Source: JBQTKD01 sp963703165 (GTDB lineage: Bacteria > Actinomycetota > Actinomycetes > Sporichthyales > Sporichthyaceae). From it: a stretch of 64,000 bases of DNA. Each line of letters opens with the position of its first letter. Positions within the stretch are counted from its first letter, which is position 1. Under the pieces are notes generated by a model that did not search any database, was not told where the DNA came from, and saw only the letters and a list, made by a program, of their open reading frames with translations. Location: positions 558,001 to 622,000 of the forward strand of contig OY969798.1 in the NCBI GenBank assembly GCA_963703165.1, in the 5' to 3' direction. A program made the translations under genes and the position numbers. Shown here one piece after another: positions 52,440 through 60,580 of the stretch.

Positions 52440-53882
52440 TCAGGCGACGCCGACGCCCGCCGGCTCCCGGGACCCGGCGGGCGCGAGGCGGACGGGCAGG
52501 CGGGCGAGGCCGTGCAGGATCCGGGTCGGCCGCCGCTGCGACTCCCCCGCAAGAACGAGGTCAGGGAAGCGTTCGAACAGCTTGCGCAGCACGATCTCGC
52601 CCTCCATCCGGGCCAGTGCCGCACCCACGCAGAAGTGCGGGCCGATCGCGAAGGCCAGGTGCTCGCCGGCGTTGGCACGGGCGACGTCGAACATGTGCGG
52701 GTTCTCGAACACGGTCGGGTCGCGGTTCGCCCCCGCGATCAGCAACGAGACGAACTGGCCACGCTTGAGCGTCACGCCGTGCAGGTCGTGGTCGGCGAGT
52801 CGGTGCCGGAAGGTGTTCTGCAGCGGGGATTCGTAGCGCAGCATCTCCTCGACCGCGTTGCCCCACAGCTCCGGCCGTTCCCGCAGGACCGTCAACTGCT
52901 CCGGGTGGGTCATCAGCAACTTCGCGCCGTTGCCGAGCAGGTTGACGGTGGTCTCGAAGCCGGCCAGCAGCAGCAGGCCGGCATTCGCCATCAGGCCCTC
53001 GTCGGTGATCCGAACTCCCTGACGGGTCTCGGCATCGGCGGCCTCGACCATGCGGCTGAGCAGGTTGTCGCCAGGGTGCGCGCGTAGTTCCCCGATGTGT
53101 CCGACCATCCACTCGGTCAATTGGCGCATCGCGACCTCACCGCCCGCGAACCGGCGGTAGGTGACACCGAGATCCGCGGAGACCGCGATCTCGGTGGCCC
53201 AGGCACGGAATTGCGGCTGCATGTCCCCCGGAACACCCAGGATCTCGGCGACCACGAGCACCGGCAGGATGTCGGCCAGGTCAGCGATGACGTCGGCCGG
53301 CTCCCCTCCTTCCAGCCGGTGCGCCATCGCCTCGAGCAGTTCGTCGGTGAGTGCCCCGATGCGCTCGCGCAGCCGCTCGATCGCCCGAGCGGTGAAGGCC
53401 TTCATTGCCAGACGTCGGTAGGCGGCGTGCTCGGCCCCGTTGGTGACGATCATGCTGGGCCGCGCGATCGGACTGGCGACCGCCGGATCACGGGCCCAGG
53501 TCGCGACGGCGCGCATCGCCGCCGGCAGCACCTCGAAGGGCGGGCCGGACAGGAAGTCCGGGTCGAGCAGGATCTCGCTGACCATGTCGTGACGGGCCGT
53601 CACTGTGGCTACCCGTCCGCTGACGACAGGGCCGGCTGCACGCAGTTCGTCGTAGTACGGGTGCGGGTCTGCCAGCAGGTCCGGTTCGGTGAGCAGCCGG
53701 GCCATCGGGTCACCCGCTCGCGCGGCCGCGCCGAACCCGAGGCGCACGGGGCCGTGGCTGATCCCCCAGCGGGCTGCCGAGCGAACCAGCGGCAGCGCCG
53801 CGGGGACGGCGGTGCGTGCCAGGTGCGCACCGCCACCGAGGGCGGCCGCGCCGACACCGATCCGCAGTGCCCTAGTGCCCAT
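52440..53882 (-). CDS. Cytochrome P450
   Basis: A 480-residue soluble monooxygenase. Motifs in order: C-helix/WxxxR-like region, I-helix LLLLAGFETTVNLL, K-helix EEMLRYESP (E-x-x-R), RDPTVFENP, and haem-binding FAIGPHFCVGAALA with C418 as thiolate ligand. The hydrophobic N-terminus up to residue 40 is longer than in many bacterial P450s. No ferredoxin gene adjoins it. The ATG is only 7 bp from a 54-bp palindrome containing the only plausible Shine-Dalgarno (GGAG), so both transcription and translation may be controlled there. Confidence 0.94.
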   Translation of the reverse strand: MGTRALRIGVGAAALGGGAHLARTAVPAALPLVRSAARWGISHGPVRLGFGAAARAGDPMARLLTEPDLLADPHPYYDELRAAGPVVSGRVATVTARHDMVSEILLDPDFLSGPPFEVLPAAMRAVATWARDPAVASPIARPSMIVTNGAEHAAYRRLAMKAFTARAIERLRERIGALTDELLEAMAHRLEGGEPADVIADLADILPVLVVAEILGVPGDMQPQFRAWATEIAVSADLGVTYRRFAGGEVAMRQLTEWMVGHIGELRAHPGDNLLSRMVEAADAETRQGVRITDEGLMANAGLLLLAGFETTVNLLGNGAKLLMTHPEQLTVLRERPELWGNAVEEMLRYESPLQNTFRHRLADHDLHGVTLKRGQFVSLLIAGANRDPTVFENPHMFDVARANAGEHLAFAIGPHFCVGAALARMEGEIVLRKLFERFPDLVLAGESQRRPTRILHGLARLPVRLAPAGSREPAGVGVA

Positions 53883-53888
53883 GACACA

Positions 53889-53942
53889 GCTCCGTCCGTC
53901 GGGTTCGTACAGACTTACACTGTACGTCCCGACGGACGGAGC
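53889..53942. promoter_or_regulatory. 54-bp nested palindrome directly upstream of the P450 start
   Basis: Outer arms of 15 bp are perfect (GCTCCGTCCGTCGGG at 53889-53903 and its reverse complement at 53928-53942). Inner arms GTACAG (53907-53912) and CTGTAC (53920-53925) enclose ACTTACA. The inner 6-7-6 palindrome has the shape of a TetR-family operator. On the transcript the outer stem would include GGAG, the ribosome-binding site. Confidence 0.75.
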
Positions 53943-53969
53943 CGCCAGAGCAGGTAGTCGTGCCTGAGT

Positions 53970-55148
53970 TCAGGCGATGCCGAGTTGCTCGTAGACCGCG
54001 GCCTCGACACCCATCAGGGTGCCGACGACGCCGGCGTCGAAGAACGGCAGGACCTGGGTGAACACGGCGCCACTGATGCCGGTGGTCCGGTCGACCCAGT
54101 AGTAGGTGTTGAAGATTCCGGCCCAGTCGCCGGTGCCCGCGCGACGCATGCCGGGGACGTCGGCCAGCACCAGGTGCAGGCCCAGGCCCCAGGACTCGGG
54201 CAGCGGGAACGCCGGAACATCGTTCACCAGCTCCGGGACGGCGGACTTGATGCCCTCGGCGGGCATCGGGACGCCGTTGAGGGAGTCGGCGAACATCAGG
54301 TCGACGCTCTCCTCGCTCAGGATCCGTGCGCCGTCGAGCTCGCCGCCGCGCAGGAGGGCCTGGAGCAGACGGGCGTAGGCACCGGCGGTCCCGAACAGCC
54401 CGTGGCCACCGGGCCACCAGTCGGGCGTGGGCGGGAGGTCCAGCGGGGTCTCGACGAGACCGCCGTCGGGGGTGCGGGCGTGGACCGGCATGGCCCGGGC
54501 GCGCTGGTCGTCGGACGGCTCGAAGGTCACGTCGCCCATGTTCAGCGGACGCAGGATGTGATCCGCGAAGTAGGCGTCCAGGCTCTTGCCGGAGACGCGC
54601 TCGACGAGCAGACCGAGCCAGTCGGTGTTGGTGCCGTACTCCCAGATCGTGCCGGGGTCGTGCGCCAGCGGCACGTCCGTCAGCGCCGCCTTCTCCCCCG
54701 TCAGCACGTTCGGGACGCCGGTCGCGGCGTGGAACTGCACGATGTTCAGGTTGGAGAAGAAGTAGGAGCAGCCCGCGGTGTGGTTGAGCAGTTCACGGAC
54801 CAGCGGCGAGCGACTCGGGGCACGCAGGATCGGCTGGTCGCCGTCGAAGCCGTCGATGACCTGCAGCTTGCCGAACTCCGGCAGCAGCGAGGTCACCTCG
54901 TCGTCGAGGGAGAGCTTGCCTGCTTCGACCAGTTGCAACGCGGCGACGGACGTCAGCGCCTTGGTCATGGAGGCGTAGCGGAAGATGGTGCTCGCGGTGA
55001 CTGAACTACCACCGTCGCGCAGGGCTCCCGCGGTGCCCGAGTAGAGGATCCCGTCGCGGTTCGCGATGACGACGGATACGCCGGGGACAGCCCCGGAGGA
55101 GACAGCGTGGTCAAGGAGGGCGTCGAGTGCGCCGGATTCAAGGGCCAT
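53970..55148 (-). CDS. Serine hydrolase of the class C beta-lactamase/esterase family
   Basis: A 392-residue beta-lactamase-related protein (EstB/DAC type). The active-site Ser-x-x-Lys is S60-M-T-K63; the YxN-like segment is WEYGTNTDWLG. No signal peptide is seen, so it is probably cytosolic, as in esterases that act on small esters. It lies upstream of the P450 on the same strand, separated by the palindrome. Substrate unknown. Confidence 0.88.
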   Translation of the reverse strand: MALESGALDALLDHAVSSGAVPGVSVVIANRDGILYSGTAGALRDGGSSVTASTIFRYASMTKALTSVAALQLVEAGKLSLDDEVTSLLPEFGKLQVIDGFDGDQPILRAPSRSPLVRELLNHTAGCSYFFSNLNIVQFHAATGVPNVLTGEKAALTDVPLAHDPGTIWEYGTNTDWLGLLVERVSGKSLDAYFADHILRPLNMGDVTFEPSDDQRARAMPVHARTPDGGLVETPLDLPPTPDWWPGGHGLFGTAGAYARLLQALLRGGELDGARILSEESVDLMFADSLNGVPMPAEGIKSAVPELVNDVPAFPLPESWGLGLHLVLADVPGMRRAGTGDWAGIFNTYYWVDRTTGISGAVFTQVLPFFDAGVVGTLMGVEAAVYEQLGIA

Positions 55149-55215
55149 GACGCACAGTCAATCTCCCCAGGCCCGCCACCGCCATTGGTCGCACGCAACA
55201 ATTCCAGGAAGTGGA

Positions 55216-56466
55216 TCAGTGCGTATCGGTGATCATCCCCGCGCCGACGGTCACGTTGGTGGCCTCGTCGATGAGAATGAAGCCTCCGGTGGCCCGGTTG
55301 TTGCGGTAGTCGTCGACGAACAACGGGGCCGTGGTGCGCAGCCGGACCCGGCCGATGTCGTTGAGTCCCAGCTCGCCGGTGGCCTCGTCGCGGTGCAACG
55401 TGTTCACGTCCAGGCGGTACTGCAGGTCCTTCACCAGGGCCCGCACCGTGCGAGTGGTGTGCTTGATCGCCAGCTTCTGGCCCGGGCGCAGCGGCTCGGT
55501 CGCCATCCAGCACACCATCGCGTCGATGTCCTGGGTGGCCGTCGGCATGTTCTTCGGCCGGCAGAGCATGTCGCCGCGGGAGACGTCGAGGTTGTCCTTG
55601 AGCCGAATCACGACCGACATCGGTGAGTACGCCTCGGCGACCGGACCGTCGAGCGAGTCGATGGTGTCGATGGTCGTGGAGAACCCGCTGGGCAGCACGG
55701 TGACCGTGTCCCCCGGCTTCATGACCCCGCCGGCGACCTGACCGGCGTAGCCCCGGTAGTCGTGGTGCTCCTTGGTCTGCGGCCGGATGACGTACTGCAC
55801 CGGGAACCGGACGTCGATGAGGTTGCGGTCACTGGCCACGTGCACGTGCTCGAGGTGGTGCAGCAAGGACGAACCGGCGTACCACGGCGAGTTCTCCGAC
55901 CGCGTCACGACGTTGTCGCCGTTGAGCGCGGAGATCGGGATCGTCACCAGGTCGCGGATGCGCAATCGCGCGGCGAAGGCGGTGAACTCGGCGTGGATCC
56001 GGTCGAACACGGCCTCATCCCAGTCGACGAGGTCCATCTTGTTGATCGCTACGACGAGGTGCGGCACCTGCAGCAGCGAAGCCAGGAACGCGTGCCGACG
56101 TGACTGCTCGACCAGACCGTGCCGCGCGTCGACGAGGATGATCGCCAGGTCCGCGGTGGAGGCGCCGGTGACCATGTTCCGGGTGTACTGAATGTGCCCC
56201 GGGGTGTCGGCGATGATGAATTTCCGTTTGGGAGTGGCGAAGTAGCGGTACGCGACGTCGATCGTGATGCCCTGCTCGCGCTCGGCGCGCAGGCCGTCGG
56301 TGAGCAACGCGAGGTCGGTGTACTCACGCCCCTTGTCGCGGCTGACCTTCTCGACGTGCTCGAGCTGGTCCTCGAAGATCGACTTGGTGTCGTAGAGCAG
56401 ACGACCGATCAGGGTCGACTTGCCGTCGTCGACGGAGCCGGCGGTGGCGAACCGAAGAAGGTCCAT
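55216..56466 (-). CDS. cysN: Sulfate adenylyltransferase subunit 1 (GTPase)
   Basis: A 416-residue GTPase subunit of ATP sulfurylase, which drives APS formation with CysD. Walker A AGSVDDGKSTLIGRL, switch DTPGHIQYTRNM and NKMDL are present, followed by EF-Tu-like beta-barrel domains. There is no C-terminal APS-kinase extension (CysC), so the protein is the plain subunit. It begins at ATG 56466 immediately after the TAG of cysD (no intervening base), i.e. tightly coupled. Confidence 0.96.
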   Translation of the reverse strand: MDLLRFATAGSVDDGKSTLIGRLLYDTKSIFEDQLEHVEKVSRDKGREYTDLALLTDGLRAEREQGITIDVAYRYFATPKRKFIIADTPGHIQYTRNMVTGASTADLAIILVDARHGLVEQSRRHAFLASLLQVPHLVVAINKMDLVDWDEAVFDRIHAEFTAFAARLRIRDLVTIPISALNGDNVVTRSENSPWYAGSSLLHHLEHVHVASDRNLIDVRFPVQYVIRPQTKEHHDYRGYAGQVAGGVMKPGDTVTVLPSGFSTTIDTIDSLDGPVAEAYSPMSVVIRLKDNLDVSRGDMLCRPKNMPTATQDIDAMVCWMATEPLRPGQKLAIKHTTRTVRALVKDLQYRLDVNTLHRDEATGELGLNDIGRVRLRTTAPLFVDDYRNNRATGGFILIDEATNVTVGAGMITDTH

Positions 56467-57390
56467 CTAGAAGTAGCCCTCCTTCTTGCGGTCTTCCATG
56501 GCCGCTTCGGTCGCGCGGTCGTCGCCGCGAGTCGCGCCACGTTCGGTCTGCCGGGTCACGGCCACCTCGTCGATGATTGCCTCGACGTCACGCGCCTCCG
56601 AGCGCACGGCGGCGGTGAGGGTCGCGTCGCCGACGGTGCGGTAGCGGACGGTCGTCACGAACGGTTCCTCGCCCTCGCGGGGGCGGCAGAACTCGTTGTT
56701 CGCCATGAGCATCCCGTCACGCAGGAACACCTCGCGCTCGTGGGCGTAGTAGATCGGCGGCAGGGCGACCTTCTCCGCCGCGATGTAGTACCAGATGTCC
56801 AGCTCGGTCCAGTTGGACAGCGGGAACACGCGGATCGACTCGCCGGCGTGGATGCGCCCGTTGTAGAGGTTCCACAGTTCCGGGCGTTGGTTCTTGGGGT
56901 CCCACTGCCCGAAGTCGTCGCGGAAGGAGAAGATCCGCTCCTTCGCGCGGGCGCGCTCCTCATCCCGCCGCGCACCGCCGAACAGTGCGGTGAAGCGGTG
57001 CTTCTCGCACGCCTCGAGCAGGACAGGGGTCTGGATGCGGTTGCGTGACCCGTTGGGTTCTTCGCGCACCGTGCCGCGGTCGATGGCGTCCTGCACCGAC
57101 GCCACGATCAGCTGCACGCCCAACCGCTCGACCTCGGAGTCGCGGAACTCGAGCACCTCGGGGAAGTTGTGGCCGGTGTCGACGTGCATGACCGGGAACG
57201 GGATCGGCGCCGGCGCGAACGCCTTCGCCGCCACGTGCAGCATCACGGCCGAGTCCTTGCCACCGGAGAACAGCAGACACGGCCGCTCCATCTCCGCGGC
57301 GACCTCACGGATGATGTGGACCGCCTCGGACTCCAGGACCCGCAACTGCGAAAGCTGATAGTCGTGCGGCGCAATCTGACTTCCCATCAC
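56467..57390 (-). CDS. cysD: Sulfate adenylyltransferase subunit 2
   Basis: A 307-residue PP-loop ATPase subunit. The pyrophosphate-binding loop is LLFSGGKDSAVMLHVA near residue 44; other marks are VDTGHNFPEVLEFRD, GGARRDEERARAKER and FPLSNWTELDIW. Starts are GTG 57390 or ATG 57387; the Shine-Dalgarno AGGAGG (57404-57399 on the coding strand) is 8 to 11 bases upstream and can base-pair with the end of cysQ. Confidence 0.96.
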   Translation of the reverse strand: MMGSQIAPHDYQLSQLRVLESEAVHIIREVAAEMERPCLLFSGGKDSAVMLHVAAKAFAPAPIPFPVMHVDTGHNFPEVLEFRDSEVERLGVQLIVASVQDAIDRGTVREEPNGSRNRIQTPVLLEACEKHRFTALFGGARRDEERARAKERIFSFRDDFGQWDPKNQRPELWNLYNGRIHAGESIRVFPLSNWTELDIWYYIAAEKVALPPIYYAHEREVFLRDGMLMANNEFCRPREGEEPFVTTVRYRTVGDATLTAAVRSEARDVEAIIDEVAVTRQTERGATRGDDRATEAAMEDRKKEGYF

Positions 57391-57553
57391 TGGGCGTGCC
57401 TCCTAGCCCCAGGCGGATGCGGACGGTGATCAGCGTGGTTCCTGGCAAGGCGGAGGAGGAGCCCGCTACGGAGTAGCGGGCGACGACGACAACGCCGCCA
57501 GGGGCCGCGCTGGCGCCGTCCGCGCCGCCTACCGGGGCTAGGAGGCATGCCCA
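57391..57553 (-). ncRNA. Structured cysQ-cysD inter-cistron RNA (candidate cis-regulatory rod)
   Basis: The segment between cysQ and cysD can fold into one long hairpin. Base stem: 57391-57410 pairs with 57534-57553 at 19 of 20 positions, including GCTAGGAGGC (cysD Shine-Dalgarno) with GCCTCCTAGC (cysQ stop region). Above it: 57411-57416 with 57525-57530, 57419-57426 with 57516-57523, 57431-57446 with 57497-57512 (13 of 16), and an apical perfect stem CCCGCTAC-GGA-GTAGCGGG (57462-57480). The pairing is compositional evidence only; no compensatory mutation can be tested here. It would hide the cysD start unless opened, for example by ribosomes ending cysQ. Confidence 0.6.
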
Positions 57554-58356
57554 TCACTCCCCTGAATCGCAGCGACGAGCTGCGACGCAAACTCCGGCCG
57601 GGCCACGATCAGGTCGGGCAGGTAGACGTCGGACTGGTTGTAGCGCAACGCTGCGCCGTCGATCCGGCTGGTGAACATCCCCGCCGCGCGGGCCATCGCG
57701 ACCGGGGCCGCGGAGTCCCATTCGTACTGGCCGCCGTCGTGCACATAGGCGTCAACGTCACCGAGGACGACGGCGGCGACCTTCGCACCGGCGGAGCCCA
57801 TCGGCACGAGGGTCGCGCCGAGTTCCCGGGCGGCGGTGACCGCGGCGCCCGGCGGGCGGGTGCGGCTGACGGCTATCCGCCACTCGCCCTCGGCGCGGGG
57901 GCGTCCGGCGTTGCCGTCCGAGGACAAGATCACGCCGCGGCCGGGCAGCGCGACCACACCGACGGTCAGTTCACCGACGAAGCGCTCCCAGAGCGCGACG
58001 TGCACCGCCCAGTCGTCGCGGCCCTCGGAGAACTCCCGGGTGCCGTCGAGCGGGTCGATGATCCAGACCCGGTCCGCCTTGAGCCGCGCGGGGCTGTCCC
58101 GGGCCTCCTCGGACAGCACGGCGTCGCCCGGACGCACGGCCGTCAGCCCGGAGGCGATCACGTCCTGCGCCGCACTGTCCCCGGCGTCGCCGAGTTCCCA
58201 GCTCGGCCCGGACCAGGACTCCCGGACCTCCAGCAACCGCTTCCCGGCGACCTCGGCAAGACGCACCGCCAGCGCCAGATCGGCGGGGTCGGCGGCGGTG
58301 TGGGCGTGGACGCCGGCCTCGGGGCGCACGAGCAGTCGGTCCTCTCTCAAAGTCAA
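57538..58356 (-). CDS. cysQ: 3'(2'),5'-bisphosphate nucleotidase (CysQ/inositol monophosphatase fold)
   Basis: About 272 residues of a Mg-dependent phosphatase removing the 3'-phosphate of PAP formed in sulfate assimilation. The metal-binding motifs are IDPLDGTREFSEG near residue 107 and YEWDSAAPVAMARAAG near residue 215. Start is uncertain: TTG 58356, TTG 58350 or GTG 58332. It opens the cysQ-cysD-cysN group and its stop region pairs with the cysD ribosome-binding site. Confidence 0.9.
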   Translation of the reverse strand: MTLREDRLLVRPEAGVHAHTAADPADLALAVRLAEVAGKRLLEVRESWSGPSWELGDAGDSAAQDVIASGLTAVRPGDAVLSEEARDSPARLKADRVWIIDPLDGTREFSEGRDDWAVHVALWERFVGELTVGVVALPGRGVILSSDGNAGRPRAEGEWRIAVSRTRPPGAAVTAARELGATLVPMGSAGAKVAAVVLGDVDAYVHDGGQYEWDSAAPVAMARAAGMFTSRIDGAALRYNQSDVYLPDLIVARPEFASQLVAAIQGSDGHAS

Positions 58357-58466
58357 GTGATTCTATCGGCATAGGTGGTGTGCTCGATCCGTATCCCCGA
58401 GCCTGCCAGGAATGTCGGAAACGGCCTTCGGCAGACTGAGGGCAACCACACCCTCGGAGGAGCCCC

Positions 58467-59555
58467 ATGGCGCAGCAGGTCCGCGGAGTCGTCGCACTGG
58501 AGCGGGGAAAGCCGGTCAGCCTGGAGACCATCATCGTCCCCGACCCTGGGCCGGGTGAGGCGGTCGTCGCCATCCAGGCGTGCGGGGTGTGCCACACCGA
58601 CCTGCACTATCGCGAGGGCGGCATCAACGACGATTTCCCCTTCCTGCTCGGCCACGAGGCCTCCGGGATCGTGGAGTCCGTCGGCGCCGGCGTCACCGAG
58701 GTGGCGCCGGGCGACTTCGTGATCCTCAACTGGCGCGCGGTGTGCGGGCAGTGCCGCTCCTGCGCCCGCGGGAAGCCGCAGTACTGCTTCGCCACCCACA
58801 ACGCCAAGCAGAAGATGACCCTGCTGTCCGGTCAGGAGCTGTCGCCGGCGCTGGGCATCGGCGCGTTCGCCGACAAGACCCTCGTTGCCGCCGGGCAGTG
58901 CACCAAGGTCAACCCTGCGGTGTCCCCCGCGGTCGCCGGTCTGCTCGGCTGCGGCGTCATGGCCGGCATCGGGGCCGCGATCAACACCGGCGGCATCGGC
59001 CGCGGTGACTCCATCGCGGTGATCGGTTGCGGTGGCGTCGGCGCGGGTGCGATCGCGGGCGCGGTCCTGGCCGGGGCGGGCATCATCGTCGCGGTCGACG
59101 TCGACGACCGGAAGCTGGAGACGGCACGTCGCTTCGGCGCGACGCACACGGTGAACTCCAAGAACGTCGATGCCGTCGAGGGCATCAAGGAGGCCACCGG
59201 CGGATTCGGTGCCGACGTCGTCGTCGACGCGGTCGGCCGACCCGAGACGTGGAAGCAGGCCTTCTTCGCCCGCGACCTGGCCGGGACCGTCGTACTGGTC
59301 GGCGTACCGACGCCGGACATGAAGGCACCGGAGCTTCCGCTGATCGAGTACTTCGGCCGAGGTGGGTCGCTGAAGTCCTCCTGGTACGGCGATTGCCTGC
59401 CCAGTAGGGATTTCCCGATGTTGATCGACCTGCACCTGCAGGGTCGCCTGCCGCTGCAGGACTTCGTCAGCGAGACCATCGCACTCGACGACGTCGAGGC
59501 CGCGTTCGAGCGGATGCACCACGGCGACGTGCTCCGCTCGGTGGTGGTCCTGTGA
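58467..59555 (+). CDS. mscR: Mycothiol-dependent formaldehyde dehydrogenase / S-nitrosomycothiol reductase (class III ADH-like)
   Basis: A 362-residue zinc alcohol dehydrogenase. Catalytic zinc ligands C42 and H63/E64 (ACGVCHTD, LLGHEASG); structural zinc C93, C96, C99 and C107 (CGQCRSC..C); Rossmann motif IGCGGVGAGAIAG. The pattern and its neighbour match MscR of mycobacteria, which oxidises S-(hydroxymethyl)mycothiol formed from formaldehyde and reduces S-nitrosomycothiol. The following metallo-hydrolase gene overlaps it in GTGA, as in mycobacteria (Rv2259-Rv2260 pair). Confidence 0.9.
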   Translation: MAQQVRGVVALERGKPVSLETIIVPDPGPGEAVVAIQACGVCHTDLHYREGGINDDFPFLLGHEASGIVESVGAGVTEVAPGDFVILNWRAVCGQCRSCARGKPQYCFATHNAKQKMTLLSGQELSPALGIGAFADKTLVAAGQCTKVNPAVSPAVAGLLGCGVMAGIGAAINTGGIGRGDSIAVIGCGGVGAGAIAGAVLAGAGIIVAVDVDDRKLETARRFGATHTVNSKNVDAVEGIKEATGGFGADVVVDAVGRPETWKQAFFARDLAGTVVLVGVPTPDMKAPELPLIEYFGRGGSLKSSWYGDCLPSRDFPMLIDLHLQGRLPLQDFVSETIALDDVEAAFERMHHGDVLRSVVVL

Positions 59556-60181
59556 CCGACGCGATCCAGCACCTCGTCACCTCCGGCACGTTCTCCCTCG
59601 ACGGTGGGACGTGGGACGTCGACAACAACGTGTGGGTGATCGGGGACGAGCGCGAGGTGATCGTTCTCGACGCCGCGCACGATCCGGATGCGATCGCCGC
59701 CGCGGTCGGCGATCGACGCGTGGTGGCGATCGTCTGCACTCACGCGCACGACGACCACATCAACTCCGCTCCGGCGTTGGCCGACCGGCTCAACGCGCCG
59801 ATCCTGCTGAACCCCGACGAGTCCACGTTGTGGCAGATGACCCATCCGGACCGGAAGCCCGATGCAGAACTGACCGATGGTCAGATCCTGCGGGTCGCCG
59901 GGATCGATCTTCGTGTCATGGTCACCCCTGGGCACTCCCCCGGCTCGACCTGTCTCTACGCACCCGACCTGGGCACCCTGTTCACCGGCGACACCCTGTT
60001 CGCGGGCGGCCCGGGTGCCACCGGCCGATCGTTCTCCAGCTTCGAGACGATCATCGATTCGATCCGCACCCGGCTGCTGACCCTCCCCCCGGAGACCGTG
60101 GTGCGCACCGGGCACGGTGACTCCACCACCATCGGCGCCGAGGCGCCGCAACTGGAGGAATGGATCCGCCGGGGGAACTAG
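59552..60181 (+). CDS. MBL-fold metallo-hydrolase coupled to mscR
   Basis: A 209-residue glyoxalase-II-like hydrolase. It starts with GTG in the GTGA overlap with mscR. Metal motif THAHDDHINSAPA (H-x-H-x-D-H) near residue 65, then TPGHSPGSTCL, FTGDTLFAGG and RTGHGDST. A role as S-formylmycothiol hydrolase completing formaldehyde oxidation is inferred from the operon and from the conserved mycobacterial pair. Confidence 0.88.
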   Translation: MTDAIQHLVTSGTFSLDGGTWDVDNNVWVIGDEREVIVLDAAHDPDAIAAAVGDRRVVAIVCTHAHDDHINSAPALADRLNAPILLNPDESTLWQMTHPDRKPDAELTDGQILRVAGIDLRVMVTPGHSPGSTCLYAPDLGTLFTGDTLFAGGPGATGRSFSSFETIIDSIRTRLLTLPPETVVRTGHGDSTTIGAEAPQLEEWIRRGN

Positions 60182-60265
60182 ATGCGCCCTCGAACCTGAG
60201 AAACACCTAAACAGCCCAGGTCACGGATTGACAACAGACCCCGACATAAAGGGATCATTCGCCCC

Positions 60266-60580
60266 ATGGCCGACGTCGTTCCGTTGCGCTCGCAGTCCGG
60301 CATGGACGCGGCCTCGTATCGCACCCCCGCGGTGTTCGACGACGCCGACGGCCCCGGCCGCCTGGCCGCCCGCTGGCACCACGACGGGACGGTCGGCATC
60401 ACGGTCGCCGATGGACGCGGGGTCTCGGTCCCCAGCGAGTTCAAGCTGGCCGCCGAGGACGTGCTCGAGTTCGTGCGTGTGCTCGTCGAGGGGCTCAACG
60501 AGCCGGGCCCGGTCCGCCTCGGAGCTCCGGCGCAGGTGCTTCCGATGACTCCCCGGCCGGGGGGACCGTCGGTTCCCTGA
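60266..60580 (+). CDS. Hypothetical protein overlapping the MFS gene
   Basis: A 104-residue protein from ATG 60266. Two short strands and a helix are suggested (GRLAARWHHDGTVGITVADGRG, AEDVLEFVRVLVEGLN). Its last 86 bp overlap, on the opposite strand, the end of the MFS gene, so the extents of both coding regions should be checked. The segment 60182-60265 carries TTGACA (about 60226) but no convincing -10. Confidence 0.5.
   Translation: MADVVPLRSQSGMDAASYRTPAVFDDADGPGRLAARWHHDGTVGITVADGRGVSVPSEFKLAAEDVLEFVRVLVEGLNEPGPVRLGAPAQVLPMTPRPGGPSVP

Noticed and set aside
60182..60265. Sigma-70-like promoter with TTGACA before the 60266 gene
   Set aside because: No -10 hexamer at acceptable spacing (16-18 bp).
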